Positions 1-9,069 are shown, numbered from the stretch's first letter. The stretch: DNA of 54,604 nucleotides from Candidatus Paraprevotella stercoravium (GCA_944320795.1 CALUIU010000022.1:1-54604); one strand, 5' to 3'. Notes: a model not told the origin generated them from the sequence alone. A program made the numbers and translations.

Positions 1-76
<76 letters not shown>

Positions 77-281
77 TTCACTTCATACACAAGTGTATGA
101 ACCGAAATTAAATATAAAAAACAATAAAGAAACAAAGAAAAAAGCATATTAAAAGTCAGCAAGTTAGAACAGAGAGAAAAAACAACTAAAACTAAAACAT
201 TTGATGCAATTTCAAGAAAACCAGAAAGAGCAATTATATTAATATTTGTAAATCCATTCACATTATATAATATCTATTATT

Positions 282-326
282 AATAATTAAAAAGGGATAC
301 CATTTTGGTATCCCTTTTTAATTATT
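282..326 (-). terminator. Hairpin terminator of the Lrp-type gene
   Basis: A perfect 20-base inverted repeat (282-301 with 307-326) encloses the 5-base loop ATTTT. The outer part of the stem is A/T-rich, giving a T tract on either strand. The stop codon of the regulator (322-324) lies inside the stem. Confidence 0.85.
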
Positions 327-849
327 CTGACAGATCCTCATCCTCGTCATCATCCCCATCAGCCCTCCGATCCGTATCACGTGCCGCAATATCTGTAATA
401 GGCATCTGACGCGAAAAGGCCTCATGGAAGGAAATTATGGTTTCCGTACGCTGAAGGCCCAATGGTTGCAATTTATCATGTATGATGCTCAACATATGAT
501 TGTTGTTACGAGCATAAATCTTGATGAACATATCATAATCACCGGTTGTGTAATGGCATTCCACCACCTCAGGAATCTGCTCCAACGCTGCTACCACACG
601 ATCAAAATCCGAAGGATCCTTTAGGAATAAGCCCATATAGGCACAAGTATCATAACCAATCTTTTCAGGATCCAAAATATACTGAGAACCCTTCAGAACT
701 CCTAACTTCACTAACTTCTGAATTCTCTGGTGGATAGCCGCACCTGAAACCCGGCATGCACGAGCAACTTCGAGAAAAGGAATACGCGCATTTGACGCAA
801 TCATCTGAAGAATCTGCTCATCCAAACTGTCTAAGTTTAAAGCTTTCAT
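322..849 (-). CDS. Lrp/AsnC family transcriptional regulator
   Basis: A 175-residue DNA-binding regulator. Residues 5-65 form the winged helix-turn-helix of the Lrp/AsnC family (LDEQILQMIASNARIPFLEVA, then a recognition helix around GAAIHQRIQKL). Residues 70-150 form the RAM/AsnC effector domain that oligomerises and binds an amino acid or related ligand. The last 20 or so residues are an Asp/Glu-rich tail (DGDDDEDEDLSE) beyond the normal end of the family. A TAnnTTTG-type box on the minus strand (876-883) lies 27 bases upstream and a strong hairpin overlaps the stop codon, so the gene looks monocistronic. Ligand and targets cannot be read from sequence. Confidence 0.93.
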   Translation of the reverse strand: MKALNLDSLDEQILQMIASNARIPFLEVARACRVSGAAIHQRIQKLVKLGVLKGSQYILDPEKIGYDTCAYMGLFLKDPSDFDRVVAALEQIPEVVECHYTTGDYDMFIKIYARNNNHMLSIIHDKLQPLGLQRTETIISFHEAFSRQMPITDIAARDTDRRADGDDDEDEDLSE

Positions 850-875
850 ATTGTGTTATATTTTATAGATTACTA

Positions 876-883
876 CAAAAATA
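876..883 (-). promoter_or_regulatory. -7 promoter box for the Lrp-type gene
   Basis: Reads TATTTTTG on the minus strand, matching the Bacteroidetes TAnnTTTG box, 27 bases before the start codon. Confidence 0.5.
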
Positions 884-906
884 GCAATTTTAGTAATACA
901 AACACA

Positions 907-944
907 AAAAATAGGCATTTCCAATTAAGGAAATGCCTATTTTT
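907..944 (-). terminator. Terminator of the exbB-exbD operon
   Basis: A perfect 16-base inverted repeat (907-922 with 929-944) with loop AATTAA and A/T-rich outer stem, 29 bases after the stop of the last exbD. Confidence 0.85.
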
Positions 945-972
945 ATAATTATTTGAATAATCTGCTATCAGC

Positions 973-1431
973 TTAATTTCGTTTACTTGCTGAATAGTTG
1001 ATCTTCAGAGCCCATGATTTACGCAATACCTGCTTGATATCAGTAACGATACCCATCTTGGTCTTCTGGTCTACCTTTAATGAAATCTGCTGTGCAGCCT
1101 GATCAGACATACTAGCACGTTCCTGTGCTACGAAATCCATAATCTCAGCTGGCTCAGCAAAACGGTCATTCAACTGAATACGAGTTCCTGAACCCATTGT
1201 TGCACGCAACTGATCGGTTGGAGGACCTACATAAATGAATGATACCGCTGATTTTTTCTCCAGCTTTTCCAATTCAGTACCAGCCGGAACAGTAAACTTC
1301 ACTTTCAAGGTAACCTCACGCATAGTGGTTACAATCATAAAGAAGAACAGAATGGTAAAGATCAAGTCAGGAAGTGAAGATGTATTCATTTCGGGCATCT
1401 CTCTACTACCCTTTTTATTAAATCTGCTCAT
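973..1431 (-). CDS. exbD: ExbD/TolR family protein (second of two)
   Basis: A 152-residue ExbD/TolR-type subunit of the inner-membrane motor that uses the proton gradient to energise TonB. A short cytoplasmic start is followed by one membrane helix (about 20-40) carrying the family's essential aspartate (D22 in SSLPDLIFTILFFF), then a periplasmic domain. Its ATG overlaps the stop of the upstream exbD by one base (TAATG), implying translational coupling. It is the last gene of the operon before the hairpin at 907-944. Paired ExbD paralogues are usual in Bacteroidetes; the two probably form a heterodimer in the ExbB pore, which is inference. Confidence 0.9.
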   Translation of the reverse strand: MSRFNKKGSREMPEMNTSSLPDLIFTILFFFMIVTTMREVTLKVKFTVPAGTELEKLEKKSAVSFIYVGPPTDQLRATMGSGTRIQLNDRFAEPAEIMDFVAQERASMSDQAAQQISLKVDQKTKMGIVTDIKQVLRKSWALKINYSASKRN

Positions 1432-2021
1432 TACTTTTCTCCTCCATAATTTTTAGGTTCTGCTTCAGAAATCTTCTGTGGGTAATAGCCACGGATAGCT
1501 TCCTGCTGCTCATCGGTACAATTTGCATAAACTTTGCCAAATCTAGCCTTAGCCAATTCGTCACGCAGTTCATTATAAGCACGTACCAATTCATTCTGAA
1601 CCTGGAAGTACACATTATAGCTTGTTCCACGGTCGGTCTGAACAGAAATCACATGTTTGTCGGTTACCGCACACATACCCAACAATGGAATGTTCTTGGC
1701 ATGCTTTTCTGGCAATGACGGTGAATTGTTCGGATTCTGAACAAATTCCTTTGCACGTTCGCAAAGTTGATCCAAACCGATATAGTCACCATTTACCATC
1801 AAATTACCGGCAGAGTTGATTTTTACGTTCAGTACGTTTCTTTCCTTTACATCGATTTCAGCTTCACTCTGTTCATCCTCTGGTGGAGGCGGAAGGCGGC
1901 GAACCAAACCCATGTCAGTATCCATAGAAGTGGTCACCAGGAAGAAAATCAGCAAAATGAAAGAAATGTCCGCAGTAGAACTTGCGTTCAAACCAGGTAC
2001 TGTTCTTTTTTTCTTTGCCAT
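1431..2021 (-). CDS. exbD: ExbD/TolR family protein (first of two)
   Basis: A 196-residue ExbD/TolR-family protein. After a basic start (MAKKKR), one membrane helix (about 17-36) holds the conserved aspartate D18 in the motif STADISFILLIFF. The periplasmic part is longer than in enteric ExbD (about 140 residues), with a Cys-containing middle section. It follows the 4-TM protein by 35 bases and overlaps the next exbD by one base. Role by family: couples proton flow through ExbB to movement of TonB. Confidence 0.9.
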   Translation of the reverse strand: MAKKKRTVPGLNASSTADISFILLIFFLVTTSMDTDMGLVRRLPPPPEDEQSEAEIDVKERNVLNVKINSAGNLMVNGDYIGLDQLCERAKEFVQNPNNSPSLPEKHAKNIPLLGMCAVTDKHVISVQTDRGTSYNVYFQVQNELVRAYNELRDELAKARFGKVYANCTDEQQEAIRGYYPQKISEAEPKNYGGEK

Positions 2022-2056
2022 TTAATTTTTAGTTTTATAAATTGAAAACGATGTTT

Positions 2057-2548
2057 TTATTTCTTCTGTGCGCTCTTTTTGATAATGCCAGACATATTAA
2101 CTACAACTGCAATTGCGGCTACAGCCATCAGGATATAAGTTGAAATGATGAACATATCCACAACTGAAACCATTGCTCCACTGGTAACATTACCATCAGC
2201 AGCAGTAAAATCAGGCTCATTCAAGTTTGTCAACAAACCAATAGCCAAAGAAGCGATCAACAGAACTACGGAAATAAGACTAATTTTACCTCCAGGAACG
2301 CCACTCAGGTTCTCACCAGAGGCTCCCATACCGTCCTTAATGCTCTTGATTGCACTCCATACGGCCAACAGAGCTGTAATACCGGTCAGCACGTACATGA
2401 GGTAAATAACAGCGTCGGTACACTGAGGCGCATTATAATCCCCCATCGGGTTGTCATATCCGATCATGAAGAAGCACGCAAATACAATCAGAATGACTGC
2501 AATGCAGACGTTCAACATGCTCTTAGACAATTTTTCGGTCTTTATCAT
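2057..2548 (-). CDS. Four-helix membrane protein of the exb operon, function unknown
   Basis: A 163-residue protein with four predicted membrane helices (about 12-30, 46-66, 88-108, 126-150) and no catalytic motif that I recognise. It sits between exbB (5 bases away) and the first exbD (35 bases away), all on one strand, so it is co-transcribed with the motor subunits. Small membrane proteins occupy this slot in other Bacteroidales exb loci as far as I recall. An accessory or stabilising subunit of the motor is a reasonable guess, not shown. Confidence 0.8.
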   Translation of the reverse strand: MIKTEKLSKSMLNVCIAVILIVFACFFMIGYDNPMGDYNAPQCTDAVIYLMYVLTGITALLAVWSAIKSIKDGMGASGENLSGVPGGKISLISVVLLIASLAIGLLTNLNEPDFTAADGNVTSGAMVSVVDMFIISTYILMAVAAIAVVVNMSGIIKKSAQKK

Positions 2549-2553
2549 GATTA

Positions 2554-3384
2554 TTATTTTTTCAAGTTATACTTCATACACATATCCAACAGAGAGATTG
2601 TAGCCTCTTCCATATGAGCGGTAATAGTCTCGATCTTTGACAGGATATAGTTGTAGAAAATCTGCAGAATCAAAGCAACCACGATACCGAAGATAGTAGT
2701 AATCAAGGCCACCTTCATACCACCGGCAACAATTGTCGGAGAGATATCACCAGCCCGCTGGATCTCGTCGAACGCCATAACCATACCGATCACAGTTCCC
2801 AAGAATCCCAAAGACGGAGCCATAGCGATGAACAAAGTGATCCATGAGCAACCCTGCTCCAGATAGCTTGACTGTACGCTTCCGTAAGCAACAACTGAAC
2901 GCTCTACGTTTTCGATACCCTCGTCAATACGCATCAGACCCTGATAGCAGATAGAAGCAACAGGACCACGAGTATTACGGCAAATTTCCTTTGCACCTTC
3001 TACATCACCTGCAGACAATTTCTCTTCCAATGAGTTCAACAGTTTCTTCACGTTAATCTCAGCCAAGCTCAAGTAAATGATACGCTCGATACAGAAAGCA
3101 AGACCCAAGACCAATGCGATGGCTACCAATGACATGAAGCCTGCATCTCCTTCGATAAACTTAGTCTTCAATTCTTTGTGAATACCACCTTCCTCAACGA
3201 TTGGCTCCTGAGCGATATCTTCAGTAACAGCAGCGGCAGCTGTATCAACAGCAGCTGAATCAACAACAGTTGTGTCAACGGCAGCTGAATCCACGGCTGC
3301 AGAGTCGGCCTGAGCCATCATCGACTGAGTCGCGCCAAATGCAAAGACTCCCATCATCGCAATAATTGCAAATAACTTTTTCAT
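2554..3384 (-). CDS. exbB: ExbB/TolQ/MotA-family proton channel with periplasmic repeat
   Basis: A 276-residue ExbB/TolQ/MotA homologue, the proton-channel subunit of the TonB motor. A signal-like N-terminus (1-25) is followed by an Ala/Asp/Ser/Val repeat (about 26-60, units such as DSAAVD). Then comes a membrane helix (about 80-100), a cytoplasmic stretch, and the two C-terminal helices of the MotA_ExbB domain (about 185-250, with GFLGTVIGMVMAF). It begins 46 bases after the 3' end of tRNA-Ser on the same strand, with no promoter-like or terminator-like element between, so it may be expressed from the tRNA promoter. Confidence 0.92.
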   Translation of the reverse strand: MKKLFAIIAMMGVFAFGATQSMMAQADSAAVDSAAVDTTVVDSAAVDTAAAAVTEDIAQEPIVEEGGIHKELKTKFIEGDAGFMSLVAIALVLGLAFCIERIIYLSLAEINVKKLLNSLEEKLSAGDVEGAKEICRNTRGPVASICYQGLMRIDEGIENVERSVVAYGSVQSSYLEQGCSWITLFIAMAPSLGFLGTVIGMVMAFDEIQRAGDISPTIVAGGMKVALITTIFGIVVALILQIFYNYILSKIETITAHMEEATISLLDMCMKYNLKK

Positions 3385-3430
3385 TGTGTGTCTAATTTTT
3401 TAAGATTATTAATTGTTTTATTATTTATCG

Positions 3431-3518
3431 CGGAGAGAGGGGGATTCGAACCCCCGATACGCTTTTGACGTATACACGCTTTCCAGGCGTGCCTCTTCAG
3501 CCACTCGAGCATCTCTCC
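3431..3518 (-). tRNA. tRNA-Ser (anticodon GGA)
   Basis: An 88-base class II tRNA. The acceptor GGAGAGA pairs with TCTCTCC, and the discriminator is G at 3431. The anticodon arm is CACGC-CTGGAAA-GCGTG, giving GGA. A long variable arm (TACG...CGTA) and a GGTTCGAATCC T-arm complete it. CCA is not encoded. Confidence 0.97.
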
Positions 3519-3608
3519 TTTCATCCTTGAAAACGTACAAAAAAATGCTACATTCTCAAAACGGGTGCAAATTACAAAAAAAATGTGATATGCAAGCGAA
3601 ATCAGGTG

Positions 3609-3616
3609 CAAAAATA
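3609..3616 (-). promoter_or_regulatory. Possible -7 box for tRNA-Ser/exbB
   Basis: Reads TATTTTTG on the minus strand, about 90 bases before the tRNA 5' end. It is the only good TAnnTTTG match I find between tatD and the tRNA. The rest of 3519-3694 is A/T-rich and shows no gene. Confidence 0.35.
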
Positions 3617-3694
3617 TTCTTTTTTTTCTTCTTAGCCACTATTCCACAAAGAAAAAATTGCGTTAACTTATGAAATATTTCTTTTTGCTCCCTT

Positions 3695-4483
3695 TTATGC
3701 TTCTACCCGATCAAAAATCTCCAATGCCGCTTCTGTTGTACACCGAATGACTTCTGACTCTGCGACCTCATAAATCTGGCTTAATTTCTGTACGACATAG
3801 GGCAGATAGGCGCTCTCATTACGTTTGCCACGATAAGGCACAGGAGCCAGATACGGAGCATCAGTTTCCAAGACCAAGCGCTCTAATGGAACCGCAGCGA
3901 GCAGTGTTTCTGGCAAATCTGACTTTTTAAAAGTAACGATGCCATTAACACCCAAGACAAAGCCCTTAAAATCAAGCAGCTCGGCCGCTTCATCAGGAGT
4001 TCCCACAAAACTGTGAAACACTCCACGAAGAGGCTCTTCACGATATTCCCGCAACACATGTACCAAATCGTCATGAGCTGAACGACTGTGAATCATCAAA
4101 GGGAGGCCATATTTCAAGGACAATTGCACCTGAAAATCAAAAGCCGCCAACTGTTCCCGCTTCATACTGTCATCCCAATAATAATCCAGTCCAACCTCTC
4201 CGATACCTATATAGGGATGTCCGGGAGTAGCCACCAAAGTTTCCATATACCGGAGTACCTGCTGATAATCCTGGTCCAAATCTGTAGGATGAAGCCCCAT
4301 CATTGGATAAAGGAAACCGGGATTACGCTCCGCTAAAGCATTTAATGCAGAAATACTGGCCTTATCGATGTTGGGCAAAAAAATCTTTCCCACCCCATTC
4401 TGCCGGGCCCGCTCCAAAACAAGATCAATATCTTCTGTAAACTCATCTCCGTAAAGATGGGCATGCGTATCAATAATGTACAT
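3695..4483 (-). CDS. tatD: TatD family metal-dependent deoxyribonuclease
   Basis: A 262-residue TIM-barrel hydrolase of the TatD family, metal-dependent DNases implicated in DNA quality control. Metal ligands are visible in order: HAH at the start (DTHAHLY), Glu in GIGEVGLDYYWD (about 97), His in MIHSRSA (about 132), His in GVFHSFVG (about 157) and Asp in LETDAPYLAP (about 208). The length is normal. It starts 2 bases after the stop of the polyprenyl synthase gene, so the two form an operon without an obvious functional link. Confidence 0.94.
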   Translation of the reverse strand: MYIIDTHAHLYGDEFTEDIDLVLERARQNGVGKIFLPNIDKASISALNALAERNPGFLYPMMGLHPTDLDQDYQQVLRYMETLVATPGHPYIGIGEVGLDYYWDDSMKREQLAAFDFQVQLSLKYGLPLMIHSRSAHDDLVHVLREYREEPLRGVFHSFVGTPDEAAELLDFKGFVLGVNGIVTFKKSDLPETLLAAVPLERLVLETDAPYLAPVPYRGKRNESAYLPYVVQKLSQIYEVAESEVIRCTTEAALEIFDRVEA

Positions 4484-4485
4484 AA

Positions 4486-5460
4486 TTACAGATCACGATT
4501 CAATAGGGACAATACAAAGCGTTTCAGATTTTCTTTCTTAGTCTCGGACAAAGCCACTTCTTCAAGAAGTTCCAACCCTTCCTCAAAATAAGCCTGGATC
4601 TTTTCATTGCAACAGGCCGGGACTCCTACTTCATTATAAATAGCACGTACCGAATTAATTTTTTCCTCAGCGACATAGCTCTTACAATCAAGCCAGCTTT
4701 TCAGAATACGGCGCTGTTCTTCATTTGACAATTCAAAGGCTTTGATCAGCAAATAGGTTTTCTTATTACACAATATATCTCCACCTATTTTCTTTCCGAA
4801 CTTTTCAGACTGGCCATACACATCCAGATAATCATCCTGCAACTGAAAAGCCAGTCCTATTTTCTCGCCAAACTGATACAACAACTCGGCGTCACGCGCT
4901 TCCGCTCCTCCGACCAAAGCTCCGATTTTCAGGGCACATGCCAACAATACAGAAGTCTTCAGACGGATCATTTCTATATATTCAGCCTCAGTAACATCCT
5001 GACGCTCTTCAAAATCAATATCGTACTGCTGTCCCTCTCCGATTTCCAAAGCGGTTCGGGTAAAAAGGTCTAATACAGCCGACAAATATTCTGCCGGAGC
5101 CTGTTGCATCAGAGAATATGCCCAAACAAGCATGGAATCACCACTGAGAATAGCCGTGTTTTCATTCCACTTCTTATGTACCGTAGGCTTTCCACGGCGC
5201 AGATCCGCATGATCCATCAAATCATCATGCAACAACGTGTAATTATGATAGGTCTCCAGGCCCAAAGCCAAGGGAACGATACGCTCCAAATCTTCACGAT
5301 AAAGGTTATAGGCCATCAGCATCAGAACCGGACGGATACGCTTGCCTCCCATAGAAAGCACATAACGGATAGGATCATAGAGTCCGGCCGGCGTAGCCTT
5401 AATATTCATATTCTCAACCTGCGCTTTTACAAAAGCTACTATTTCTTCTGAAGTATACAT
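4486..5460 (-). CDS. Polyprenyl (farnesyl/geranylgeranyl-type) diphosphate synthase
   Basis: A trans-prenyltransferase of 324 residues that condenses isopentenyl diphosphate onto allylic diphosphates. Both aspartate-rich motifs are present: DDLMDHADLRRG (first, about residue 80) and QDDYLD (second, about 208). I start at MYTSEE (5460); an in-frame ATG 12 codons upstream would add a short hydrophobic extension and reach into the hairpin behind tonB. Chain length of the product is not decided by sequence; a short-chain product is usual for this size. It links to IspH in this window through isoprenoid supply. Confidence 0.9.
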   Translation of the reverse strand: MYTSEEIVAFVKAQVENMNIKATPAGLYDPIRYVLSMGGKRIRPVLMLMAYNLYREDLERIVPLALGLETYHNYTLLHDDLMDHADLRRGKPTVHKKWNENTAILSGDSMLVWAYSLMQQAPAEYLSAVLDLFTRTALEIGEGQQYDIDFEERQDVTEAEYIEMIRLKTSVLLACALKIGALVGGAEARDAELLYQFGEKIGLAFQLQDDYLDVYGQSEKFGKKIGGDILCNKKTYLLIKAFELSNEEQRRILKSWLDCKSYVAEEKINSVRAIYNEVGVPACCNEKIQAYFEEGLELLEEVALSETKKENLKRFVLSLLNRDL

Positions 5461-5483
5461 AAACAAAACATTCTTGATTAAAA

Positions 5484-5506
5484 AAAGGCTGCACAAGGCA
5501 GCCTTT
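5484..5506 (-). terminator. Terminator after the TonB gene
   Basis: A 9-base stem (5484-5492 with 5498-5506), loop ACAAG, followed on the minus strand by T residues (complement of A5481-5486). It lies 13 bases after the tonB stop and just before the polyprenyl synthase start, so some readthrough may feed that gene. Confidence 0.75.
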
Positions 5507-5518
5507 AAATTTCCTATA

Positions 5519-6235
5519 TTACTGTAAACGGAATGTCACTGGCAAAGAGAATTTCACACGTACCGGTTTTCCTCTCTGACGACCCGGCTTCCAACGTGGC
5601 ATAATCTTCAGCACACGCTCTGCTTCTTTTGACAAGTAAGGATCCGGACTTCTTACGATCTCAATATCTACAATAGAACCGTCCCTATTTACCACGAAGG
5701 TTGCGATTACACGACCCTGAATGTTCTGCTCCACACAGATTGGCGGATACTTGATGTTCTCCTGCAACCATTTCATACAAGCCGCTTCACCACCCGGGAA
5801 TTCCGGATTCTCTTCTACAACAGTATGGATTGTCTCATCCTCTACGGCCTCAACTACCGGACCAACCGGACCTGTAGGACCTGTAGAAGCAACACCACCG
5901 GTACCGGTTACAGGAGCGATTGCCTGATTCATTTCCTCAGAACTCTCCACTTCTTCTTCTACCAGTTCGGTCTCGTTATCCACAATGTTCAGGATTTCAG
6001 CGATCTTAGGTGCAGCTGCTGGTGGTGGAGCTGCTACTTCCGGCTGTTTTGAGATAGGAATCATGTCTTCTTCAACAGTAGCCGTGAATACGGGTTCCAA
6101 CTCAACAACTTTCTTCTCGCGCTGCGTCCATTCGAACGCAACGAAAATAGCAGCAAGAACAATCACGTAGCCAATCAGCATGCCGGTGCTTTTCTTACCT
6201 TCAAGATCTGCTTTCTGCGATTTTTTTATTTCCAT
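5519..6235 (-). CDS. tonB: TonB-family energy transducer
   Basis: A 238-residue TonB protein. A basic N-terminus is followed by one membrane helix (about 20-37, GMLIGYVIVLAAIFVAFEW). A periplasmic spacer holds a short Pro/Ala run (AAPPPAAAPK) and an acidic and Gly/Thr-rich stretch. The C-terminal TonB domain (about 145-238) contains YPPICVEQNIQGRV and SIVDIEIVRSPDP. By family it carries energy from the ExbB/ExbD motor to outer-membrane receptors. It is close to, but not co-transcribed with, the exb genes. A TACATTTG box on the minus strand lies at 6272-6279. Confidence 0.93.
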   Translation of the reverse strand: MEIKKSQKADLEGKKSTGMLIGYVIVLAAIFVAFEWTQREKKVVELEPVFTATVEEDMIPISKQPEVAAPPPAAAPKIAEILNIVDNETELVEEEVESSEEMNQAIAPVTGTGGVASTGPTGPVGPVVEAVEDETIHTVVEENPEFPGGEAACMKWLQENIKYPPICVEQNIQGRVIATFVVNRDGSIVDIEIVRSPDPYLSKEAERVLKIMPRWKPGRQRGKPVRVKFSLPVTFRLQ

Positions 6236-6271
6236 AATATATTTTATTTTTACTTATTCGTCTTAACGTGG

Positions 6272-6279
6272 CAAATGTA
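6272..6279 (-). promoter_or_regulatory. -7 promoter box for tonB
   Basis: TACATTTG on the minus strand, 36 bases before the start codon. Confidence 0.5.
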
Positions 6280-6414
6280 GCACATTTTTTTATTTTAAGA
6301 CACTGAAATTCTCTTTTTTTTTTCCGCAAAAGCATTCTTTTTTATTTTTTCCGTAATCTGACACCCTAAACGGCTTTTTTATACGTTATAAATTAAAAAA
6401 GATGTATCTTTGAC

Positions 6415-6422
6415 CACAAAAT
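6415..6422 (+). promoter_or_regulatory. -7 promoter box for porQ-cmk-ispH
   Basis: TATCTTTG, the commonest form of the box in this window, only 10 bases before the porQ ATG, so the transcript would have a very short leader. Confidence 0.55.
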
Positions 6423-6432
6423 AGTAACCATA

Positions 6433-7410
6433 ATGAAAAAAACAGGCTGTTTACTTCTTGGAATCCTCCTCTCCCTCTCGGCCCGGGCGCAAGAGGCTTC
6501 CACCGTCTTCAATTTCCTAAAGCAACCGGCATCCGCACATGCTACAGCTCTCGGAGGTAAGGCTATATCTGTGATTGAAGACGACGCTTCGCTTATTTTT
6601 CTGAATCCCGCATTATCTTCCTCTGTATCAGGAAATACACTAAACCTGAACTTCATGACTTATATGCAGGGATCAAAAACCGGAAGCGCCTCTTATATCC
6701 ATACTGCAGGCGAGCGTAATACATGGGGACTCGTAGCACAATTCTGCAATTACGGAAATATTGTGGAAACCAATGAAGAAGGCATAGAATCTGGCACTTT
6801 GTCTTCTTTGGATATGATGTTGGGAGGTACCTATTCATACCTGTTTAACGATTACTGGGCAGGCGGAGTAACCGGAAAATTCATTTATTCAGGATTGGCC
6901 GGATACCAATCTATGGGACTTGCTGTAGATCTGGGAGTGAACTACTACAACGAAGAAACCGATTTATCCCTCTCGGCGGTGGCCAGTAATGCAGGAGGGC
7001 AGGTAAAAGCATACAATGATCGGTTTGAACGCATCCCTTTTGATCTGTCCATAGGATTCAGCAAAGGAATGGAACATGCCCCTATCCGGGTTACAGTCAC
7101 CATGAATGATCTGACACGGTGGAACTATAAATATTATTATAATCCGGAAGGGAAAGAGAAATTCAGCACCATGTTCTTAAACCATTTCAGTCTGGGTGTG
7201 GATATTCTGCCGTCACAATCGTTTTACTTATCGGCCGGATACAATTTTCGGAGAGCGTCGGAAATGAAAGAAGCAGGCAAATCCCACGGAGCCGGACTCT
7301 CTTTCGGCGGTGGCGTACAGTTACAAAGATTCAAGCTCGGTGCGGCCTATGCGCAATATCATGTATCTACACCTACTTTCGTTTTTAATGTGTCTTATCA
7401 ATTTAACTAA
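6433..7410 (+). CDS. porQ: Type IX secretion protein PorQ
   Basis: A 325-residue outer-membrane beta-barrel of the PorQ family. A signal peptide (1-20, ending SARAQ) precedes the family start around [17 protein letters not shown]. Alternating hydrophobic strands follow, ending in a typical aromatic C-terminal strand ([10 protein letters not shown]). In type IX secretion, PorQ belongs to the outer-membrane attachment/shuttle group with PorU, PorV and PorZ. It leads an operon with cmk (8 bases on) and ispH. No other type IX gene is visible here, so whether a working system exists cannot be judged. Confidence 0.88.
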   Translation: MKKTGCLLLGILLSLSARAQEASTVFNFLKQPASAHATALGGKAISVIEDDASLIFLNPALSSSVSGNTLNLNFMTYMQGSKTGSASYIHTAGERNTWGLVAQFCNYGNIVETNEEGIESGTLSSLDMMLGGTYSYLFNDYWAGGVTGKFIYSGLAGYQSMGLAVDLGVNYYNEETDLSLSAVASNAGGQVKAYNDRFERIPFDLSIGFSKGMEHAPIRVTVTMNDLTRWNYKYYYNPEGKEKFSTMFLNHFSLGVDILPSQSFYLSAGYNFRRASEMKEAGKSHGAGLSFGGGVQLQRFKLGAAYAQYHVSTPTFVFNVSYQFN

Positions 7411-7418
7411 AGATAATC

Positions 7419-8123
7419 ATGGATAGAAATACAAAAAAAATAGTCATTGCCGTAGACGGTTTCTCTTCTTGTGGCAAAAGCACCATGGCCAAGGATCTGG
7501 CCAAAGCTATTGGTTACATCTATATTGACAGTGGTGCGATGTATCGCGCCGTAACTCTCCTGGCCTTGCGGCGTAACTTGTTCCTGCCAGACGGACAGGT
7601 GGATACAGAAAAACTTCGGACCATACTGCCGAATATCCGTATAACCTTTACACTGAACAGCGAAGGCCGGCCGGAAACCTGTCTCAATGGCGAAAATGTC
7701 GAAAAAGAAATCCGTGGTCTGGAAGTCTCCTCACACGTCAGTCGCATAGCCGCCCTTGATTTTGTCCGCTCCGAACTGGTGCGCCAGCAACAGCTTATGG
7801 GACAGGAAAAAGGAATCATTATGGACGGACGAGATATTGGTACTTGCGTTTTCCCAAATGCCGAGCTTAAAATATTTGTAGTGGCATCTGCAGAGATCCG
7901 TGCCCAAAGAAGATATGACGAACTGACGGCCAAAGGAGAAAAAGTACAATATGAAGATATTTTAAACAATGTCCAAGAACGAGACCGGATTGATACGACG
8001 CGTGCCGTAAGTCCACTACGAAAAGCAGACGACGCTATCGAGCTGGACAACAGCCATCTAACTCCTGAGGAGCAGAAGGAATGGCTTATGGAACAATTCA
8101 ACCGTGTAATCGCCAGCCTATGA
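7419..8123 (+). CDS. cmk: (d)CMP kinase
   Basis: A 234-residue cytidylate kinase that phosphorylates CMP and dCMP with ATP. Visible motifs: P-loop [12 protein letters not shown] (about 15-26), the acceptor-site segment [11 protein letters not shown] (about 38), [12 protein letters not shown] (about 139) and the lid RAQRRYDEL. Length is normal. Its stop overlaps the ispH start as ATGA, so the two are translationally coupled. Confidence 0.96.
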   Translation: MDRNTKKIVIAVDGFSSCGKSTMAKDLAKAIGYIYIDSGAMYRAVTLLALRRNLFLPDGQVDTEKLRTILPNIRITFTLNSEGRPETCLNGENVEKEIRGLEVSSHVSRIAALDFVRSELVRQQQLMGQEKGIIMDGRDIGTCVFPNAELKIFVVASAEIRAQRRYDELTAKGEKVQYEDILNNVQERDRIDTTRAVSPLRKADDAIELDNSHLTPEEQKEWLMEQFNRVIASL

Positions 8124-8989
8124 TTATCGAGATTGATCAGGAATCGGGATTCTGCTTCGGAGTAACCCGCGCAATCAGGAAAGCCGAGGAAGAATTACAA
8201 AAAGGGCAGGTACTATATTGCCTCGGAGATATTGTACATAACGGAAAAGAATGTGACCGATTGAAAAAAATGGGGCTCATTACCATTGACCATGAAAAGT
8301 ATGAACAGCTCAAAGGAGCCAAAGTTCTGCTGCGCGCACATGGAGAGCCACCGGCTACATATATAAAGGCCACTGAGAATCAGATAAATATCATTGATGC
8401 CACTTGTCCGGTTGTACTTCATCTTCAGGAAAGAATCAAAAAGGAGTACCAAAACAATAAAGCACAAAGACAGATTGTAATTTTCGGAAAAAACGGTCAT
8501 GCGGAAGTTTTGGGCCTCGTCGGACAAACCGACGGCACAGCTATTGTTCTGGAAAGTCCTGAAGAAGTAAACAAACTGGACTTCAATCAGGATATCTCTC
8601 TCTATTCACAAACGACCAAACCGTTGGACGGATTTCGAAAAATAGTAGAATATATTGAGACTCATATAGCTCCAAACGCTACATTCAAATATTATGATAC
8701 GATTTGCAGACAAGTGGCGAATCGCATGCCCAACATTCGTAAATTTGCCGCCCGTCATGATGTCATCCTTTTTGTATGCGGCAAAAAAAGTTCTAACGGA
8801 CGCGTACTCTACAACGAATGCTGTGCGGTAAATCCGAACAGTCATTTGATCGACGCGGCTCAGGAGATCGATCTGCGATGGTTCGACAGCTGCCATTCGG
8901 TAGGAATCTGCGGTGCCACTTCCACCCCAAAATGGCTGATGGAAGAATGCAAAAGCTATATTGAGTCAGCCTTGACGCCGTCGGAATAA
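8120..8989 (+). CDS. ispH: 4-hydroxy-3-methylbut-2-enyl diphosphate reductase
   Basis: A 289-residue IspH (LytB), the last enzyme of the MEP isoprenoid pathway, an iron-sulfur reductase giving IPP and DMAPP. The three cluster cysteines are seen in GFCFGV, DATCPVV and [10 protein letters not shown]. The substrate-binding histidines lie in HNGKE, RAHGEP and FGKNGHAE. I start at MIIEIDQ (8120), where the ATG overlaps the cmk stop; the longer in-frame start inside cmk has no support. The segment normally reading AGASTP is [10 protein letters not shown] here, a mild variation. A strong hairpin follows the stop. Confidence 0.95.
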   Translation: MIIEIDQESGFCFGVTRAIRKAEEELQKGQVLYCLGDIVHNGKECDRLKKMGLITIDHEKYEQLKGAKVLLRAHGEPPATYIKATENQINIIDATCPVVLHLQERIKKEYQNNKAQRQIVIFGKNGHAEVLGLVGQTDGTAIVLESPEEVNKLDFNQDISLYSQTTKPLDGFRKIVEYIETHIAPNATFKYYDTICRQVANRMPNIRKFAARHDVILFVCGKKSSNGRVLYNECCAVNPNSHLIDAAQEIDLRWFDSCHSVGICGATSTPKWLMEECKSYIESALTPSE

Positions 8990-9069
8990 TCACGGCACAG
9001 CGCACTGTTCAAATTTCATCGGGACAAAATTCCGATTTCGTCCTGACAAAATTTGAATATGATCGGGAC

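Noticed and set aside
6433-7410. A complete type IX secretion locus around porQ
   Set aside because: No porK, porL, porM, porN, sov or porU gene is present in the window, and none of the secreted proteins here shows a recognisable type IX C-terminal domain.
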